Below are positions 8,091-15,573 of a stretch of 32,424 nucleotides of DNA, piece by piece. Origin of the DNA: JBDUDK01 sp040002995. GTDB taxonomy: Bacteria; Actinomycetota; Acidimicrobiia; Acidimicrobiales; Ilumatobacteraceae. The first letter of the stretch is position 1. Each line of letters starts with the position of its first letter. The translations under genes were made by a program, and so were the position numbers. The DNA is taken from the NCBI GenBank assembly GCA_040002995.1, contig JBDUDK010000082.1, positions 1 to 32,424 on the forward strand, in the 5' to 3' direction. The notes under the pieces were generated by a model, which saw only the letters and a list, made by a program, of their open reading frames with translations, made no database searches and was not told the origin of the DNA.

Positions 8091-9010
8091 AACGCGACGG
8101 TGGTGATGAGGGCGGCGAGCTCGAGGGGGCGGTCGCCTTGGATCGAGTGGCCGGCGCCGTCGACAACCACGACCTGGGTGTCGGGGTGGCGTTTCATGAA
8201 CTCGGCGATGTCGTCGTCGTCGACCACGGGCGACGCGCCGCCCCTGGTGAGCAACACCGGCACCGTCAGCGCCGACACATCGTTCCAGTAGTCGACGTTC
8301 TCGACCCTCGGCATCATCTCGGTGTCTCGCGCACCGACCCGGCCGGCCCGGTCGTAGCGCCAGGCCCACGAACCGTCGGCGAGCTGGCGGGCGTTGTGGA
8401 GGATGCCCCGCCGCAACGACGACTCGCTTCGCGTGGGGTTGTGCTCAACCGTCCGGGCAAGGATGTCGGCGAAGCTCGGAAAGCTCTGCGGACCGTTCAC
8501 GAAGTCGACGATCGCCTTGGCCTTTTCCCGATTGGTGCCCGGCGTGATGTCGACGATCACCAACTTGCGGACGAGTTCCGGATGGCGGACCGCGAGCGCA
8601 ATCGACGTGAGCCCGCCGAGCGACATACCCACCACAGCCTTGGCGTTGGGCGCCAGCACGGCGATGGCGGCAGCAATGTCGTCGGCGAGCGACCTCGGGT
8701 CGTAGCGCCCGTCGGCGCGCCAGCTCGAACGTCCGTGCCCGGGAAGATCGAGCGCCACGAGGGCGTGGGGCCGCAGCGCCAGCGCGACCGTGTCCCAGGT
8801 ATGGGCGTTCTGGGCCGTTCCGTGGACGAAGGCGAGCTCCGCCTCCCCGCTCCCCCAGACCAGGGCGCTGACGTGGCGGCCGTCCGGAAGCGTGACATCC
8901 TCCCGGCGTACATTCGGCGGCTCGGCGAGCGTCAGGCCGTATTCGGAGGCATTTTCGTGAAAGAGGCCGAACTCGTCGTAGGCGATGCGGTCGGTCATAC
9001 CGGCCATCAT
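8087..9010 (-). CDS. Alpha/beta hydrolase
   Basis: 307 residues with the standard alpha/beta-hydrolase pattern: oxyanion region FVHGTAQNAHTW, LDLPGHGRS, nucleophile Ser130 in GMSLGG, an acid in the GGASPVVDDDD segment and His in DGAGHSIQGD. There is no signal peptide, so it is cytosolic. It cleaves an ester, amide or C-C bond of an unknown small molecule. Start: ATG 9010 has GAGGA 7 nt upstream; ATG 8998 is an alternative. With the 9010 start its first 54 bp overlap the 5' end of the divergent lipoprotein gene, which also has a strong ribosome site inside this gene, so expression of the two is probably interlinked. Confidence 0.85.
   Translation of the reverse strand: MMAGMTDRIAYDEFGLFHENASEYGLTLAEPPNVRREDVTLPDGRHVSALVWGSGEAELAFVHGTAQNAHTWDTVALALRPHALVALDLPGHGRSSWRADGRYDPRSLADDIAAAIAVLAPNAKAVVGMSLGGLTSIALAVRHPELVRKLVIVDITPGTNREKAKAIVDFVNGPQSFPSFADILARTVEHNPTRSESSLRRGILHNARQLADGSWAWRYDRAGRVGARDTEMMPRVENVDYWNDVSALTVPVLLTRGGASPVVDDDDIAEFMKRHPDTQVVVVDGAGHSIQGDRPLELAALITTVAF
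8945..8949 (+). promoter_or_regulatory. Ribosome-binding site deciding the lipase lipoprotein start
   Basis: GGAGG lies 7 nt before the GTG at 8957. It is the only convincing ribosome site in front of the signal peptide, and it falls inside the divergent hydrolase gene. Confidence 0.6.
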
Positions 9011-10303
9011 CGCCGGTTCCTCGGCCTGGTCGCCACGCTGGGTCTCATCGTGACGGGCTGCAGCGATTCCACGACCGTCACCCCTCCCTCCTCCACCCAG
9101 GCGCCCGCAACCACCACCGCGGGCCCGACCGCGACAACGGATGCGGCGACGACATCGTCAACACCGTCGACAACGGCGCTCCCCACCACCACAACCGTGG
9201 CTGAGGGTCCAAGCGGAAACGCGTTCTACCAGCCACCGTCGCCGCTGCCGCCGGCGCCAGCGGGCGCGCTCATCTGGGTGGCGCCGCTCAGCGACGCGCC
9301 GGCGGGCACCAACGGCTTCAAAATCCTTTACCACTCCCGCTCCATAGCCGATGCCGACATCGCCGTCTCCGGTGTCGTGTTCGTACCGAAGTCGGCCAAC
9401 AACAACGCCCCCATCCTCAGCTACGCCCACGGCACCACCGGACTCGGTGATCAATGCGCGCCATCGAAAAACGGTGCGAATGAAGCACGGTTCCTCTCCG
9501 CCGGCGCGCTCAGCCGGGGGTTCGTCGTCGTCGCCACCGACTACGACGGTCTCGGGACTCCCGGCGTCCACCCATACCTAGTCGGTCTGAGCGAGGGTCG
9601 TAGCGTGCTCGACGCGGCTCGGGCCGCCATCAACCTCGGCATGGCCACGAGCGCGCAGTCGCCGGTGCTCGTCTGGGGCCACTCGCAGGGCGGCGGCTCC
9701 GCGCTGTTCGCTGCCGAATTGGCGCCGACCTACGCGCCCGACCTGCATGTCGAGGGGGCGATCGCCGGCGCGCCGGCGGTTGAGCTGGCGGTCCTCGGCA
9801 GCAGCCTGGCGTCGTCGCCCGCATCAGCCTTGTCGGGTTTCGCGTTCATGGCGATCGCCGGCTTCAAAGCCGCCTATCCCACACTCGACCTCAGCGCATT
9901 CCTCACGGCGAAGGGGATCGCCGAGTCGGAGAAGGCCGGCGTGCAATGCAACGAGACCGTCACCGACCTCACCGGCAAGAACATCGCCGACTACATGACC
10001 ACCAACCCGGTCACACTGGAGCCGTACGCGTCGTATCTCAAAGAGAACACGCCGGGCCAAGTCCCCACCCCAGTACCGATATTCGTCTACCACGGCGACG
10101 CCGACGAGTTGGTGCCCGTCACGGCGAGCGAGCTCTACCTGAGGCGCACATGCAAGGTCGGCGGCTTCACGGTGCTGCGCACCGTCTACAAAGGCGGCAC
10201 CCACGTCGGCGTCATCGCGCTCGCGCTGAACGACATCGCGACATGGATCGACGACCGCCTCGCGGGCAAGCCGGCGCCCACCACGACGTGTCCACCTGCC
10301 TAA
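8957..10303 (+). CDS. Secreted lipase-like lipoprotein (alpha/beta hydrolase, LIP-type)
   Basis: 448 residues. The N-terminus has a basic stretch, a hydrophobic core (FLGLVATLGL) and a lipobox IVTGC with Cys35, so the mature protein should be lipid-anchored outside the membrane. A Thr/Ser/Pro-rich linker follows (about 36-82). The catalytic domain has AHGTTGLGDQC, YDGLGTPG, Ser243 in GHSQGG, Asp in YHGDADELVP and His in KGGTHVGV, the triad layout of the secretory-lipase (LIP, Pfam PF03583-type) family. Expected role: hydrolysis of extracellular esters or lipids. The n-region is longer than usual (20 residues), but GTG 8957 is the only nearby in-frame start and has a good ribosome site. Its stop overlaps the TetR stop by 4 bp. 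Confidence 0.86.
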   Translation: MKEAELVVGDAVGHTGHHRRFLGLVATLGLIVTGCSDSTTVTPPSSTQAPATTTAGPTATTDAATTSSTPSTTALPTTTTVAEGPSGNAFYQPPSPLPPAPAGALIWVAPLSDAPAGTNGFKILYHSRSIADADIAVSGVVFVPKSANNNAPILSYAHGTTGLGDQCAPSKNGANEARFLSAGALSRGFVVVATDYDGLGTPGVHPYLVGLSEGRSVLDAARAAINLGMATSAQSPVLVWGHSQGGGSALFAAELAPTYAPDLHVEGAIAGAPAVELAVLGSSLASSPASALSGFAFMAIAGFKAAYPTLDLSAFLTAKGIAESEKAGVQCNETVTDLTGKNIADYMTTNPVTLEPYASYLKENTPGQVPTPVPIFVYHGDADELVPVTASELYLRRTCKVGGFTVLRTVYKGGTHVGVIALALNDIATWIDDRLAGKPAPTTTCPPA

Positions 10304-10899
10304 GCGGGGACCGCCCAGGCGTTCAGCATCGCCCGCATTCCTGCACTCACGAGCGCGATGAACTCCTCGTCGCGGTCGGCCGCCCCGACCTCGAGCCACG
10401 TGAGCACGGCGTCGTACAGATGGTCGACCACCACCTTTGCCGCCCACGGCCGCCAGCGTGGGTCGCCGATGAGCGGATCGAGCAATTCGCGCGCGTAGGA
10501 AATCACTCCAGCGCGAAACGCCGCGGCATGGTCGGCGAACTCGGGCTCGTGCGCGGCATGCAGCCACAGAAGCCGCACGCCGTCGGGATCGGCCCGCGCC
10601 ACCTCAAGGATCGCCCGCACGGCGAAGTTCCGACCGGCCGCCCTGTGATGTTCAAACGCCGCGGCGAGACGCCCGGTCGTGTGCTCGAGCACGGCCCGGT
10701 AGAGGTCGTTCTTGGAATCGAAGTTGCGGTAGACGATCAGACGCGTGACGCCGGCCTCGGTGGCCACGTCGTCCATCGACGTACCGTCGAACCCGGCGCG
10801 GGCGAACGCGCGGGCGGCGGCCCGAACGATCGAGGCCTGGCGCTCGAGGCGGGGCAGCCGCCGCGGCGGCGAGGAGTGACTTGCCGCTTGTATACACAC
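10300..10899 (-). CDS. TetR/AcrR-family transcriptional regulator
   Basis: 199 residues. The N-terminal helix-turn-helix domain is clear: IVRAAARAFARAGFDGTSMDDVATEAGVTRLIVYRNF is split over helices 1-4, with the recognition helix around VTRLIVYRNFDSK. The remainder is an alpha-helical ligand domain with no recognisable specificity. It starts with GTG at 10899, 17 bp from the ATG of the divergent diiron gene, and a 20-bp imperfect palindrome covers its start codon and the neighbour's -10 box. The simplest reading is a repressor of itself and of the diiron-LLM operon, relieved by the operon's substrate (inference). No other start is available downstream without losing the HTH. Confidence 0.88.
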   Translation of the reverse strand: MCIQAASHSSPPRRLPRLERQASIVRAAARAFARAGFDGTSMDDVATEAGVTRLIVYRNFDSKNDLYRAVLEHTTGRLAAAFEHHRAAGRNFAVRAILEVARADPDGVRLLWLHAAHEPEFADHAAAFRAGVISYARELLDPLIGDPRWRPWAAKVVVDHLYDAVLTWLEVGAADRDEEFIALVSAGMRAMLNAWAVPA

Positions 10900-10909
10900 G
10901 AGTTTACAC
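10890..10909. promoter_or_regulatory. Candidate TetR operator between divergent genes
   Basis: Half-sites GTATACACAC (10890-10899) and GAGTTTACAC (10900-10909) are inverted with 7 of 10 positions matching. The element is AT-rich against a GC-rich background. It covers the TetR start codon and most of the TACACT -10 box of the diiron-LLM operon, where a bound repressor would block transcription. Confidence 0.5.
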
Positions 10910-10910
10910 T
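10905..10910 (+). promoter_or_regulatory. -10 box TACACT, leaderless promoter of the diiron-LLM operon
   Basis: TACACT stands exactly 6 nt before the ATG at 10917, so the predicted transcript begins at the start codon. TTGCCG at 10881-10886, 18 nt upstream, is a possible -35. Confidence 0.5.
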
Positions 10911-10916
10911 CACGAA

Positions 10917-11951
10917 ATGGGAACGGAGCAGCTCACCTTCACCAAAGCCGAGCTGCTCGCCACGCACGACGTGACCGAGCCCCTGGTCGCTGGGGGGATC
11001 CTCTGTCACGGCGGCTTCGACACCGACGGCCGCTATGTCTCGCCGCGGACCAAGCACCGCTCACCGGCCATCACGGCCTGGCAGGACGCCCACCGCGAAC
11101 GCTTCGGAACTGCGCCGCTCGGCGTTGCGCTCGAAACGTGGCCCGAGCACTACCCGAATGTCGCCCAGGCGCGCTATCTCCTCTCGGAGGGCATCGGCGA
11201 CCTGCTCGCGCTCACCCTCACGCGCATCGGCACCGTGGAGGGATTCGGCGCGATGGTGCGTCATCTTCCCGTGCCCGACTTTCGAGCGACGCTCGCCGAC
11301 GACGTCGCTGGAACCGCGCTCGCGCACCTCGACCGGGGCCTGTTCGAAGCCCACGCTCGCGACGAAGCCGGCTACGAGAGCGAGGGCGGGCACCGAGAGA
11401 TGTGGTGGGCGGCCCGCGACCTTGCCTTTGAGTATCCCGAGTTGCCCGACCAGACCGATGTCATGCGACGCCGGATGGCCATGAACCAGCAGAACGAGTA
11501 CGAGCGTGTCCTCCCCGACGACGTGGCGATCGACATGGAGTTGCTGGCCGAGCGCATGACCCGCATCCTGCTGATCGAGATTCAGGCCTTCCACACGTTT
11601 GCGTGGGCGGAAGCACTGCTGTCGGACTCGGAACTCGTCGCGGGCGATGGCGCGGCCGGCCGTCTCGTCGCGTGCGTCCGGGCCGACGAGACTCCCCATG
11701 TCGGATACCTCAAGACCGCCCTTACCGAACTGCGTGACCGCACATGGCTCGGCGACAGTGGCCGCCGGTACGTGGGCGCCGACATGATCGGATGTATCTG
11801 GGATCGGGCGCTGCGCGAGTCGATGACGACGCGGTACGAAGCGAACCGGCGCGTCGTGCAGGCTGATCTCGAGCAGATCCTCGACGGCCGCCCTCGCGCG
11901 GCGGATATTGCTCACCGGTTCCATGAACTCGAGAACGGAGCAGCCGGATGA
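10917..11951 (+). CDS. Putative ferritin-like diiron protein of unknown function
   Basis: 344 residues, mostly helical, no signal peptide. I do not recognise a named family. Candidate metal ligands come in the order Glu91, Glu156-x-x-His159, Glu221 and Glu258-x-x-His261. This E...ExxH...E...ExxH order is that of carboxylate-bridged diiron ferritin-like enzymes such as acyl-ACP desaturases and N-oxygenases. The surrounding helices (LLIEIQAFHTFAWAEALL and ADETPHVGYLKTAL) fit a four-helix bundle. Assignment by motif order is inference. The start ATG 10917 follows a TACACT -10 box by 6 nt. Its stop overlaps the LLM start in ATGA, so both are translated together. A heme-oxygenase-like or structural helical protein is the main alternative. 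Confidence 0.7.
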   Translation: MGTEQLTFTKAELLATHDVTEPLVAGGILCHGGFDTDGRYVSPRTKHRSPAITAWQDAHRERFGTAPLGVALETWPEHYPNVAQARYLLSEGIGDLLALTLTRIGTVEGFGAMVRHLPVPDFRATLADDVAGTALAHLDRGLFEAHARDEAGYESEGGHREMWWAARDLAFEYPELPDQTDVMRRRMAMNQQNEYERVLPDDVAIDMELLAERMTRILLIEIQAFHTFAWAEALLSDSELVAGDGAAGRLVACVRADETPHVGYLKTALTELRDRTWLGDSGRRYVGADMIGCIWDRALRESMTTRYEANRRVVQADLEQILDGRPRAADIAHRFHELENGAAG

Positions 11952-13303
11952 AGTTCGGGATCTTCTACGAGCACCAGATCGGCCGTCCCTGGGAGGACGA
12001 CACCGATCGCCAACTCATTCAAGACGCGCTCGACCAGATCGAGCTGGCCGACCAGCTGGGCATCCAATACGCGTGGGAGGTCGAGCATCACTTCCTAGAG
12101 GAGTACTCGCATTCGTCGGCTCCCGAGGTGTTCCTTGCCGCCGCTTCGCAGCGCACCGAGAACATCCGCCTCGGCCACGGGGTCGTGCTCACCGCACCGA
12201 AGTTCAACCACCCGGCGCGCGTCGCAGAACGCATTTCCATGCTCGACCTCGTCTCGAACGGCCGGGTCGAGTTCGGGTCGGGCGAGAGCTCGAGCGAGGC
12301 CGAGCTCGGCGGATTTCAGATCGACCCGCTCCTCAAGCGCGAGATGTGGCTCGAAGGCCTCGAGGTCGCCGTTCGCTGCATGACCGAAACGCCCTTCACG
12401 GGCGTCGATGGCACCTACGTACAGATGCCGCCGCGCAACGTCGTACCCAAGCCGGTGCAGAAACCGCATCCGCCGTTGTGGGTCGCCTGCTCGCGTCGCG
12501 ACACGATCCTGCTCGCGGCCGAGAAGGGCATCGGCGCGCTCACGTTCGCGTTCATCGATCCCGAAGAGGCCAACCACTGGGTCACGGATTACGAGCGCAC
12601 GCTCGTCGAGAAGTGCGTGCCCGTCGGGCGGGCGGTGAATCCCAACGTGGCGTGCGTGACGCCGCTGATGATCCACCACGACGAGGACGAGGCCCTGCGG
12701 CGCGGTATCGAAGGCGCGAACTTCTTCGGCTACTCGCTCGGTCACTACTACGTGTTCGGCGAGCATCGCCCGGGCCGCACCAACGTGTGGGAGGAGTACA
12801 TCGAGCGCCGCAACGCGGTGGGCTACGACCCGGAGGCCGCCGCGCAGGCCCTACGCGAGGAGCGGCTCGGCGCCAAACAGGCCGCCGGCGACAGCACGGG
12901 CCTCCGCGGCGCGATCGGCACGCCCGATCAGGTGCGCGACTACCTCCTCCGTTACGAGGAAGCCGGTGTCGATCAGGTGATCTTCGTGATGCAGGCCGGG
13001 CGCAATCGCCACGAAGACATCATGGAGGCGCTCGAGCTGTTCGGACACGAAGTGGCGCCGGAGTTCATCGACCGCGACGAACTCGCATCAAAGAAGAAAG
13101 CCGCACATTGGGCGCCGATCTGCGAGCAGGTGCTCGCCCGCAAGGAACTCGTCGAGCGTGACCTCGACGGCTACTCGTTCCCGGCTCTCCCTCGACAATG
13201 GGCGGCGGCGACGAGCAGTCCCGAACTGCACGAGTGGCTGGAGCGCTTCCGCGATGACCGCGCCGCGGGTCGGACCGACACCGACCTCGGCATCCTCGGC
13301 TGA
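11948..13303 (+). CDS. LLM-class flavin-dependent monooxygenase with C-terminal extension
   Basis: 451 residues. The barrel part (about 1-375) is luciferase-like: KFGIFYEHQIGRPW start, AWEVEHHFLEEYSHSSAPEVFL, IRLGHGVVLTAPKFNHPARVAERI, GRVEFGSGESSSEAELGGF and PKPVQKPHPPLWVACSRRD. The EHHF segment and the VLTAPKFNHP loop point to the bacterial-luciferase/alkanal-monooxygenase branch that uses FMNH2 and oxygen rather than F420. It is about 80-100 residues longer than usual; the added tail (LARKELVERDLDGY onward) is charged, helical and contains WLERFRDD. Translationally coupled to the diiron gene by a 4-bp overlap. The substrate is unknown. A reductase supplying FMNH2 is not encoded beside it. 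Confidence 0.87.
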   Translation: MKFGIFYEHQIGRPWEDDTDRQLIQDALDQIELADQLGIQYAWEVEHHFLEEYSHSSAPEVFLAAASQRTENIRLGHGVVLTAPKFNHPARVAERISMLDLVSNGRVEFGSGESSSEAELGGFQIDPLLKREMWLEGLEVAVRCMTETPFTGVDGTYVQMPPRNVVPKPVQKPHPPLWVACSRRDTILLAAEKGIGALTFAFIDPEEANHWVTDYERTLVEKCVPVGRAVNPNVACVTPLMIHHDEDEALRRGIEGANFFGYSLGHYYVFGEHRPGRTNVWEEYIERRNAVGYDPEAAAQALREERLGAKQAAGDSTGLRGAIGTPDQVRDYLLRYEEAGVDQVIFVMQAGRNRHEDIMEALELFGHEVAPEFIDRDELASKKKAAHWAPICEQVLARKELVERDLDGYSFPALPRQWAAATSSPELHEWLERFRDDRAAGRTDTDLGILG

Positions 13304-13307
13304 TCCC

Positions 13308-13949
13308 CTAGGCGGATAGGCCGACCGGACAGCTGACACCCGTCTCACCCAGGCCGCAGTAGCCGTTCGGGTTCTTCGCGAGATATTGCTGGTGATAGGG
13401 CTCCGCGTAATAGAACGTTGCGCCGTCGGCGATTTCTGTGGTGATGTCGCCGAAGCCTGCGGCGCGCAGACGCTCCTGGAACATGTTCTGCGATGCTTCG
13501 GCCGCGGCCCGTTGCGCCGGCGAGGTCGCGTAGATCGCGGAGCGGTACTGGGTGCCCGAGTCGTTGCCCTGTCGCATTCCCTGCGTGGGATCGTGACCTT
13601 CCCAGAACACCTTGAGCAGTTGCTCGTAGCTCACCTTCTGGGGATCGAACACGACGAGCACAGACTCGGCGTGGCCGGTGCGGCCCGAGCAGACCTCTTC
13701 ATAGGTGGGGTTCGGCGTGAAGCCACCGGCATAGCCGACGGCGGTGGACCACACACCCGGCGTCTTCCAGAACAATCGCTCGGCGCCCCAGAAGCAGCCG
13801 AGAGCAAAGATCGCCGTCGCGTATCCGTCGGGCCATGGCCCGGTAAGCGGATGTCCGTTGGTGTGGTGGACGGCGGGCACCGGCATCATGGCCTCGCGGC
13901 CGGGGAGCGCGTCGGCGGGATCGATCAGGCGGGTCTTGTGTCCAAACAT
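13308..13949 (-). CDS. msrA: Peptide-methionine (S)-S-oxide reductase MsrA
   Basis: 213 residues with the MsrA signature GCFWGAE (catalytic Cys52), GYAGG, YEEVCSGRTGHAE, FWEGHDPTQGMRQGNDSGTQYRS and a C-terminal NPNGYCGLGETGVSCP, whose two cysteines can act as recycling residues. It repairs S-methionine sulfoxide in proteins using thioredoxin-type reductants. The length and N-terminal extension (about 45 residues with NGHPLTGPWP) match the longer bacterial MsrA type. A TAGCCT box lies 6 nt before the ATG, suggesting a leaderless transcript. Its end is 4 bp from the end of the LLM monooxygenase gene, tail to tail, so it is not part of that operon, although an oxidative-stress link is conceivable. 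Confidence 0.96.
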   Translation of the reverse strand: MFGHKTRLIDPADALPGREAMMPVPAVHHTNGHPLTGPWPDGYATAIFALGCFWGAERLFWKTPGVWSTAVGYAGGFTPNPTYEEVCSGRTGHAESVLVVFDPQKVSYEQLLKVFWEGHDPTQGMRQGNDSGTQYRSAIYATSPAQRAAAEASQNMFQERLRAAGFGDITTEIADGATFYYAEPYHQQYLAKNPNGYCGLGETGVSCPVGLSA

Positions 13950-13955
13950 GGGTTC

Positions 13956-13961
13956 AGGCTA
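13956..13961 (-). promoter_or_regulatory. -10-like box TAGCCT of msrA
   Basis: On the minus strand TAGCCT ends 6 nt before the msrA ATG, the spacing of a leaderless actinobacterial promoter. Confidence 0.42.
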
Positions 13962-13972
13962 ACGGGCGTCGA

Positions 13973-14779
13973 TCAATATCCCGGCCGGCTGAGCAGACCC
14001 TTGACGCGCACCGCGCGATACGAGCGCGCCAGGATCCACGCGCCTAACGCGAGGTAGACGACGTCGAGTAGCGCGGCCTGCACCAGCTGTCCCGTGAGCA
14101 CGGTGCCGTCGGTGAGAAAGGCCCTTATCGCCTCGAACACGTGCGACGCCGGCACGGCGTGGGCCACGGGTTGGAGGGGGCCGGGCAGACTCGAAACGGG
14201 GTAGTAAACGGCGGCCACCGGCTGGAACAGGAAGGCCAGCGACCAGGCGAGGACCTCGGCATTGGAGCCGAAGCGCATCACCGCGGAACGGATCGCCAGA
14301 CCGAGCGCCCAACCGAAGCCGAGAAGGATGAGAAGAGCGGGCAGGAGGACGCGCCCAGTGTCGAGCAGGCTGAAGTCGAACGCGACCTTCGTGAAGATCA
14401 CGAGGAACGTCGTGCCGATGAGCACCCGCCCGAGCGAGAACAGCACATCGCCCAGCACCTGCTCCACCTGCTTCAGCGGTGATGAGAACAGGTTCACGAT
14501 GCTGCGGTCCCACATGTTCATCATGTAGGTCATCGCCAACTCTTGCTGGGCACGGAACAGCACATCCCACAGCACGACCGCGCCGAGGAACACGCCGACG
14601 CCCCCAGGCACCTGCGTGCGGCCGCGCAGGTAGTTGCTCAGGAAGCCCCAGAGCACGACCTCGATGAACGGCCAGTAGAACAGCTCGGCAATGCGGATCG
14701 GGCTGTGGCGCAACGTGTAGAGGTTGTTGAGCAGGATGCCCTTGACACGCCGCGGTCTGATCTCGAGGACCGCTGTCAC
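13973..14779 (-). CDS. ABC-2 type transporter permease
   Basis: 268 residues with about six membrane segments. The N-terminal cytoplasmic part (RRVKGILLNNLYTLRHSPIR) leads into TM1 (FYWPFIEVVLWGFL). The middle has SIVNLFSSPLKQVEQVLGD, the coupling-helix region of ABC-2 exporters, and the C-terminal half has FQPVAAVYYPVSSLPGPLQPVAHAVPASHVFEAIR, the characteristic ABC-2 segment before the last helix. The GTG start overlaps the stop of the ATPase gene by 4 bp, so the pair is one transcription and translation unit. Substrate unknown: drug, lipid or polysaccharide export are all possible. A different-frame reading over the same DNA lacks membrane segments and was discarded. Confidence 0.9.
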   Translation of the reverse strand: MTAVLEIRPRRVKGILLNNLYTLRHSPIRIAELFYWPFIEVVLWGFLSNYLRGRTQVPGGVGVFLGAVVLWDVLFRAQQELAMTYMMNMWDRSIVNLFSSPLKQVEQVLGDVLFSLGRVLIGTTFLVIFTKVAFDFSLLDTGRVLLPALLILLGFGWALGLAIRSAVMRFGSNAEVLAWSLAFLFQPVAAVYYPVSSLPGPLQPVAHAVPASHVFEAIRAFLTDGTVLTGQLVQAALLDVVYLALGAWILARSYRAVRVKGLLSRPGY

Positions 14780-15507
14780 CGCGTGGCCTCGGCAACCTTC
14801 AAGTACACGTCCTCGAGGTTGTCGGCGCCGTATCGCTCCACCAGCTCGGCCGCGGTGGCGTCCTGCGCAATGCGCCCGTTGACGAGAAACAGGATGCGGT
14901 CCGCGAGTCGTTCGACCTCGATCATGTTGTGACTCGTGATGAGGATGGTCATGGCGCGTTCGTCACAGATCTGGCGCAACACGCGGCGCACCGCTACGGC
15001 ACGCTCAGGGTCGAGGCTGGCGGTCGGCTCGTCGAGGAACAGCAGATCGGGCCGGTTGACGAGGGCCTTCGCCACCAACACCATGGTCTGTTGCCCGGTG
15101 GACAGCGACGATCCGGGCCGGTCGAGATGCTTCTTCAGATCGAGAAGGTCGGCGACGTCGCTGATGGCCGCGGCCGGATCATCGACCTCGTACAGCTCGC
15201 AGTACACGCGAAGCAGTTCACGCACGCGGAGCCGCCACGAGAGTTGCACGTAGGACGCCGTGAAGTTGGTCCGGGCCAGCGCCCGGCTCCGGTCGTGCAC
15301 GAGATCACGACCGCCGATCGTGATCGTTCCTCTCGTGGGGAGGGTCAACCCCAGAAGCATGTGCATCGTGGTTGTCTTGCCGGCGCCGTTGGGGCCGAGC
15401 AGGGCGCACACCTGTCCCACGGGCACCGAGAACGACAAGCCGTCGATGACAGTGCGGTCGCCGAAGCGCTTCACCACGTCGGAGACTTCGAGAGCGACAG
15501 CGGGCAC
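14776..15507 (-). CDS. ABC transporter ATP-binding protein
   Basis: 243 residues with all nucleotide-binding motifs: Walker A GPNGAGKT (38-45), Q-loop around ASYVQLSW, signature LSTGQQ (a variant of LSGGQ), Walker B LLFLDEP, D-loop SLDP and H-loop TSHN. It is of the DrrA/CcmA-like exporter class and powers the ABC-2 permease encoded immediately downstream. The start is GTG 15507, with TAGCGT 6 nt upstream and no ribosome site, again suggesting leaderless expression. The replacement of Gly by Thr in the signature motif is unusual but occurs in ABC-2 ATPases. Confidence 0.93.
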   Translation of the reverse strand: MPAVALEVSDVVKRFGDRTVIDGLSFSVPVGQVCALLGPNGAGKTTTMHMLLGLTLPTRGTITIGGRDLVHDRSRALARTNFTASYVQLSWRLRVRELLRVYCELYEVDDPAAAISDVADLLDLKKHLDRPGSSLSTGQQTMVLVAKALVNRPDLLFLDEPTASLDPERAVAVRRVLRQICDERAMTILITSHNMIEVERLADRILFLVNGRIAQDATAAELVERYGADNLEDVYLKVAEATR

Positions 15508-15513
15508 GGAGCG

Positions 15514-15519
15514 ACGCTA
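15514..15519 (-). promoter_or_regulatory. -10-like box TAGCGT of the ABC exporter operon
   Basis: Minus-strand TAGCGT ends 6 nt before the GTG at 15507. No Shine-Dalgarno lies between, so a leaderless start is likely. Confidence 0.42.
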
Positions 15520-15529
15520 CCGGCCGGCT

Positions 15530-15573
15530 GGGTTTAGGGCGCCGCCCGATTTGGGTTTAGGCGCCGCCCGATT
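15530..15573. repeat. Tandem duplication at the 3' end of the pcs gene
   Basis: Two near-identical copies of about 21-22 bp stand side by side (15530-15551 and 15553-15573), differing by one G in a GG/GGG run. The copy at 15553 contains the last codons and TAA stop of the phosphatidylcholine synthase gene; the other is a non-coding copy just after the stop. A recent slippage duplication explains it. Confidence 0.7.

Noticed and set aside
8138..8956. Upstream extension of the lipase frame
   Set aside because: Antisense to the alpha/beta hydrolase; the signal peptide and ribosome site place the start at 8957.
13959..14795. 278-codon minus-strand frame over the permease
   Set aside because: Same strand, different frame, no membrane segments; the 13973-14779 frame has ABC-2 sequence.
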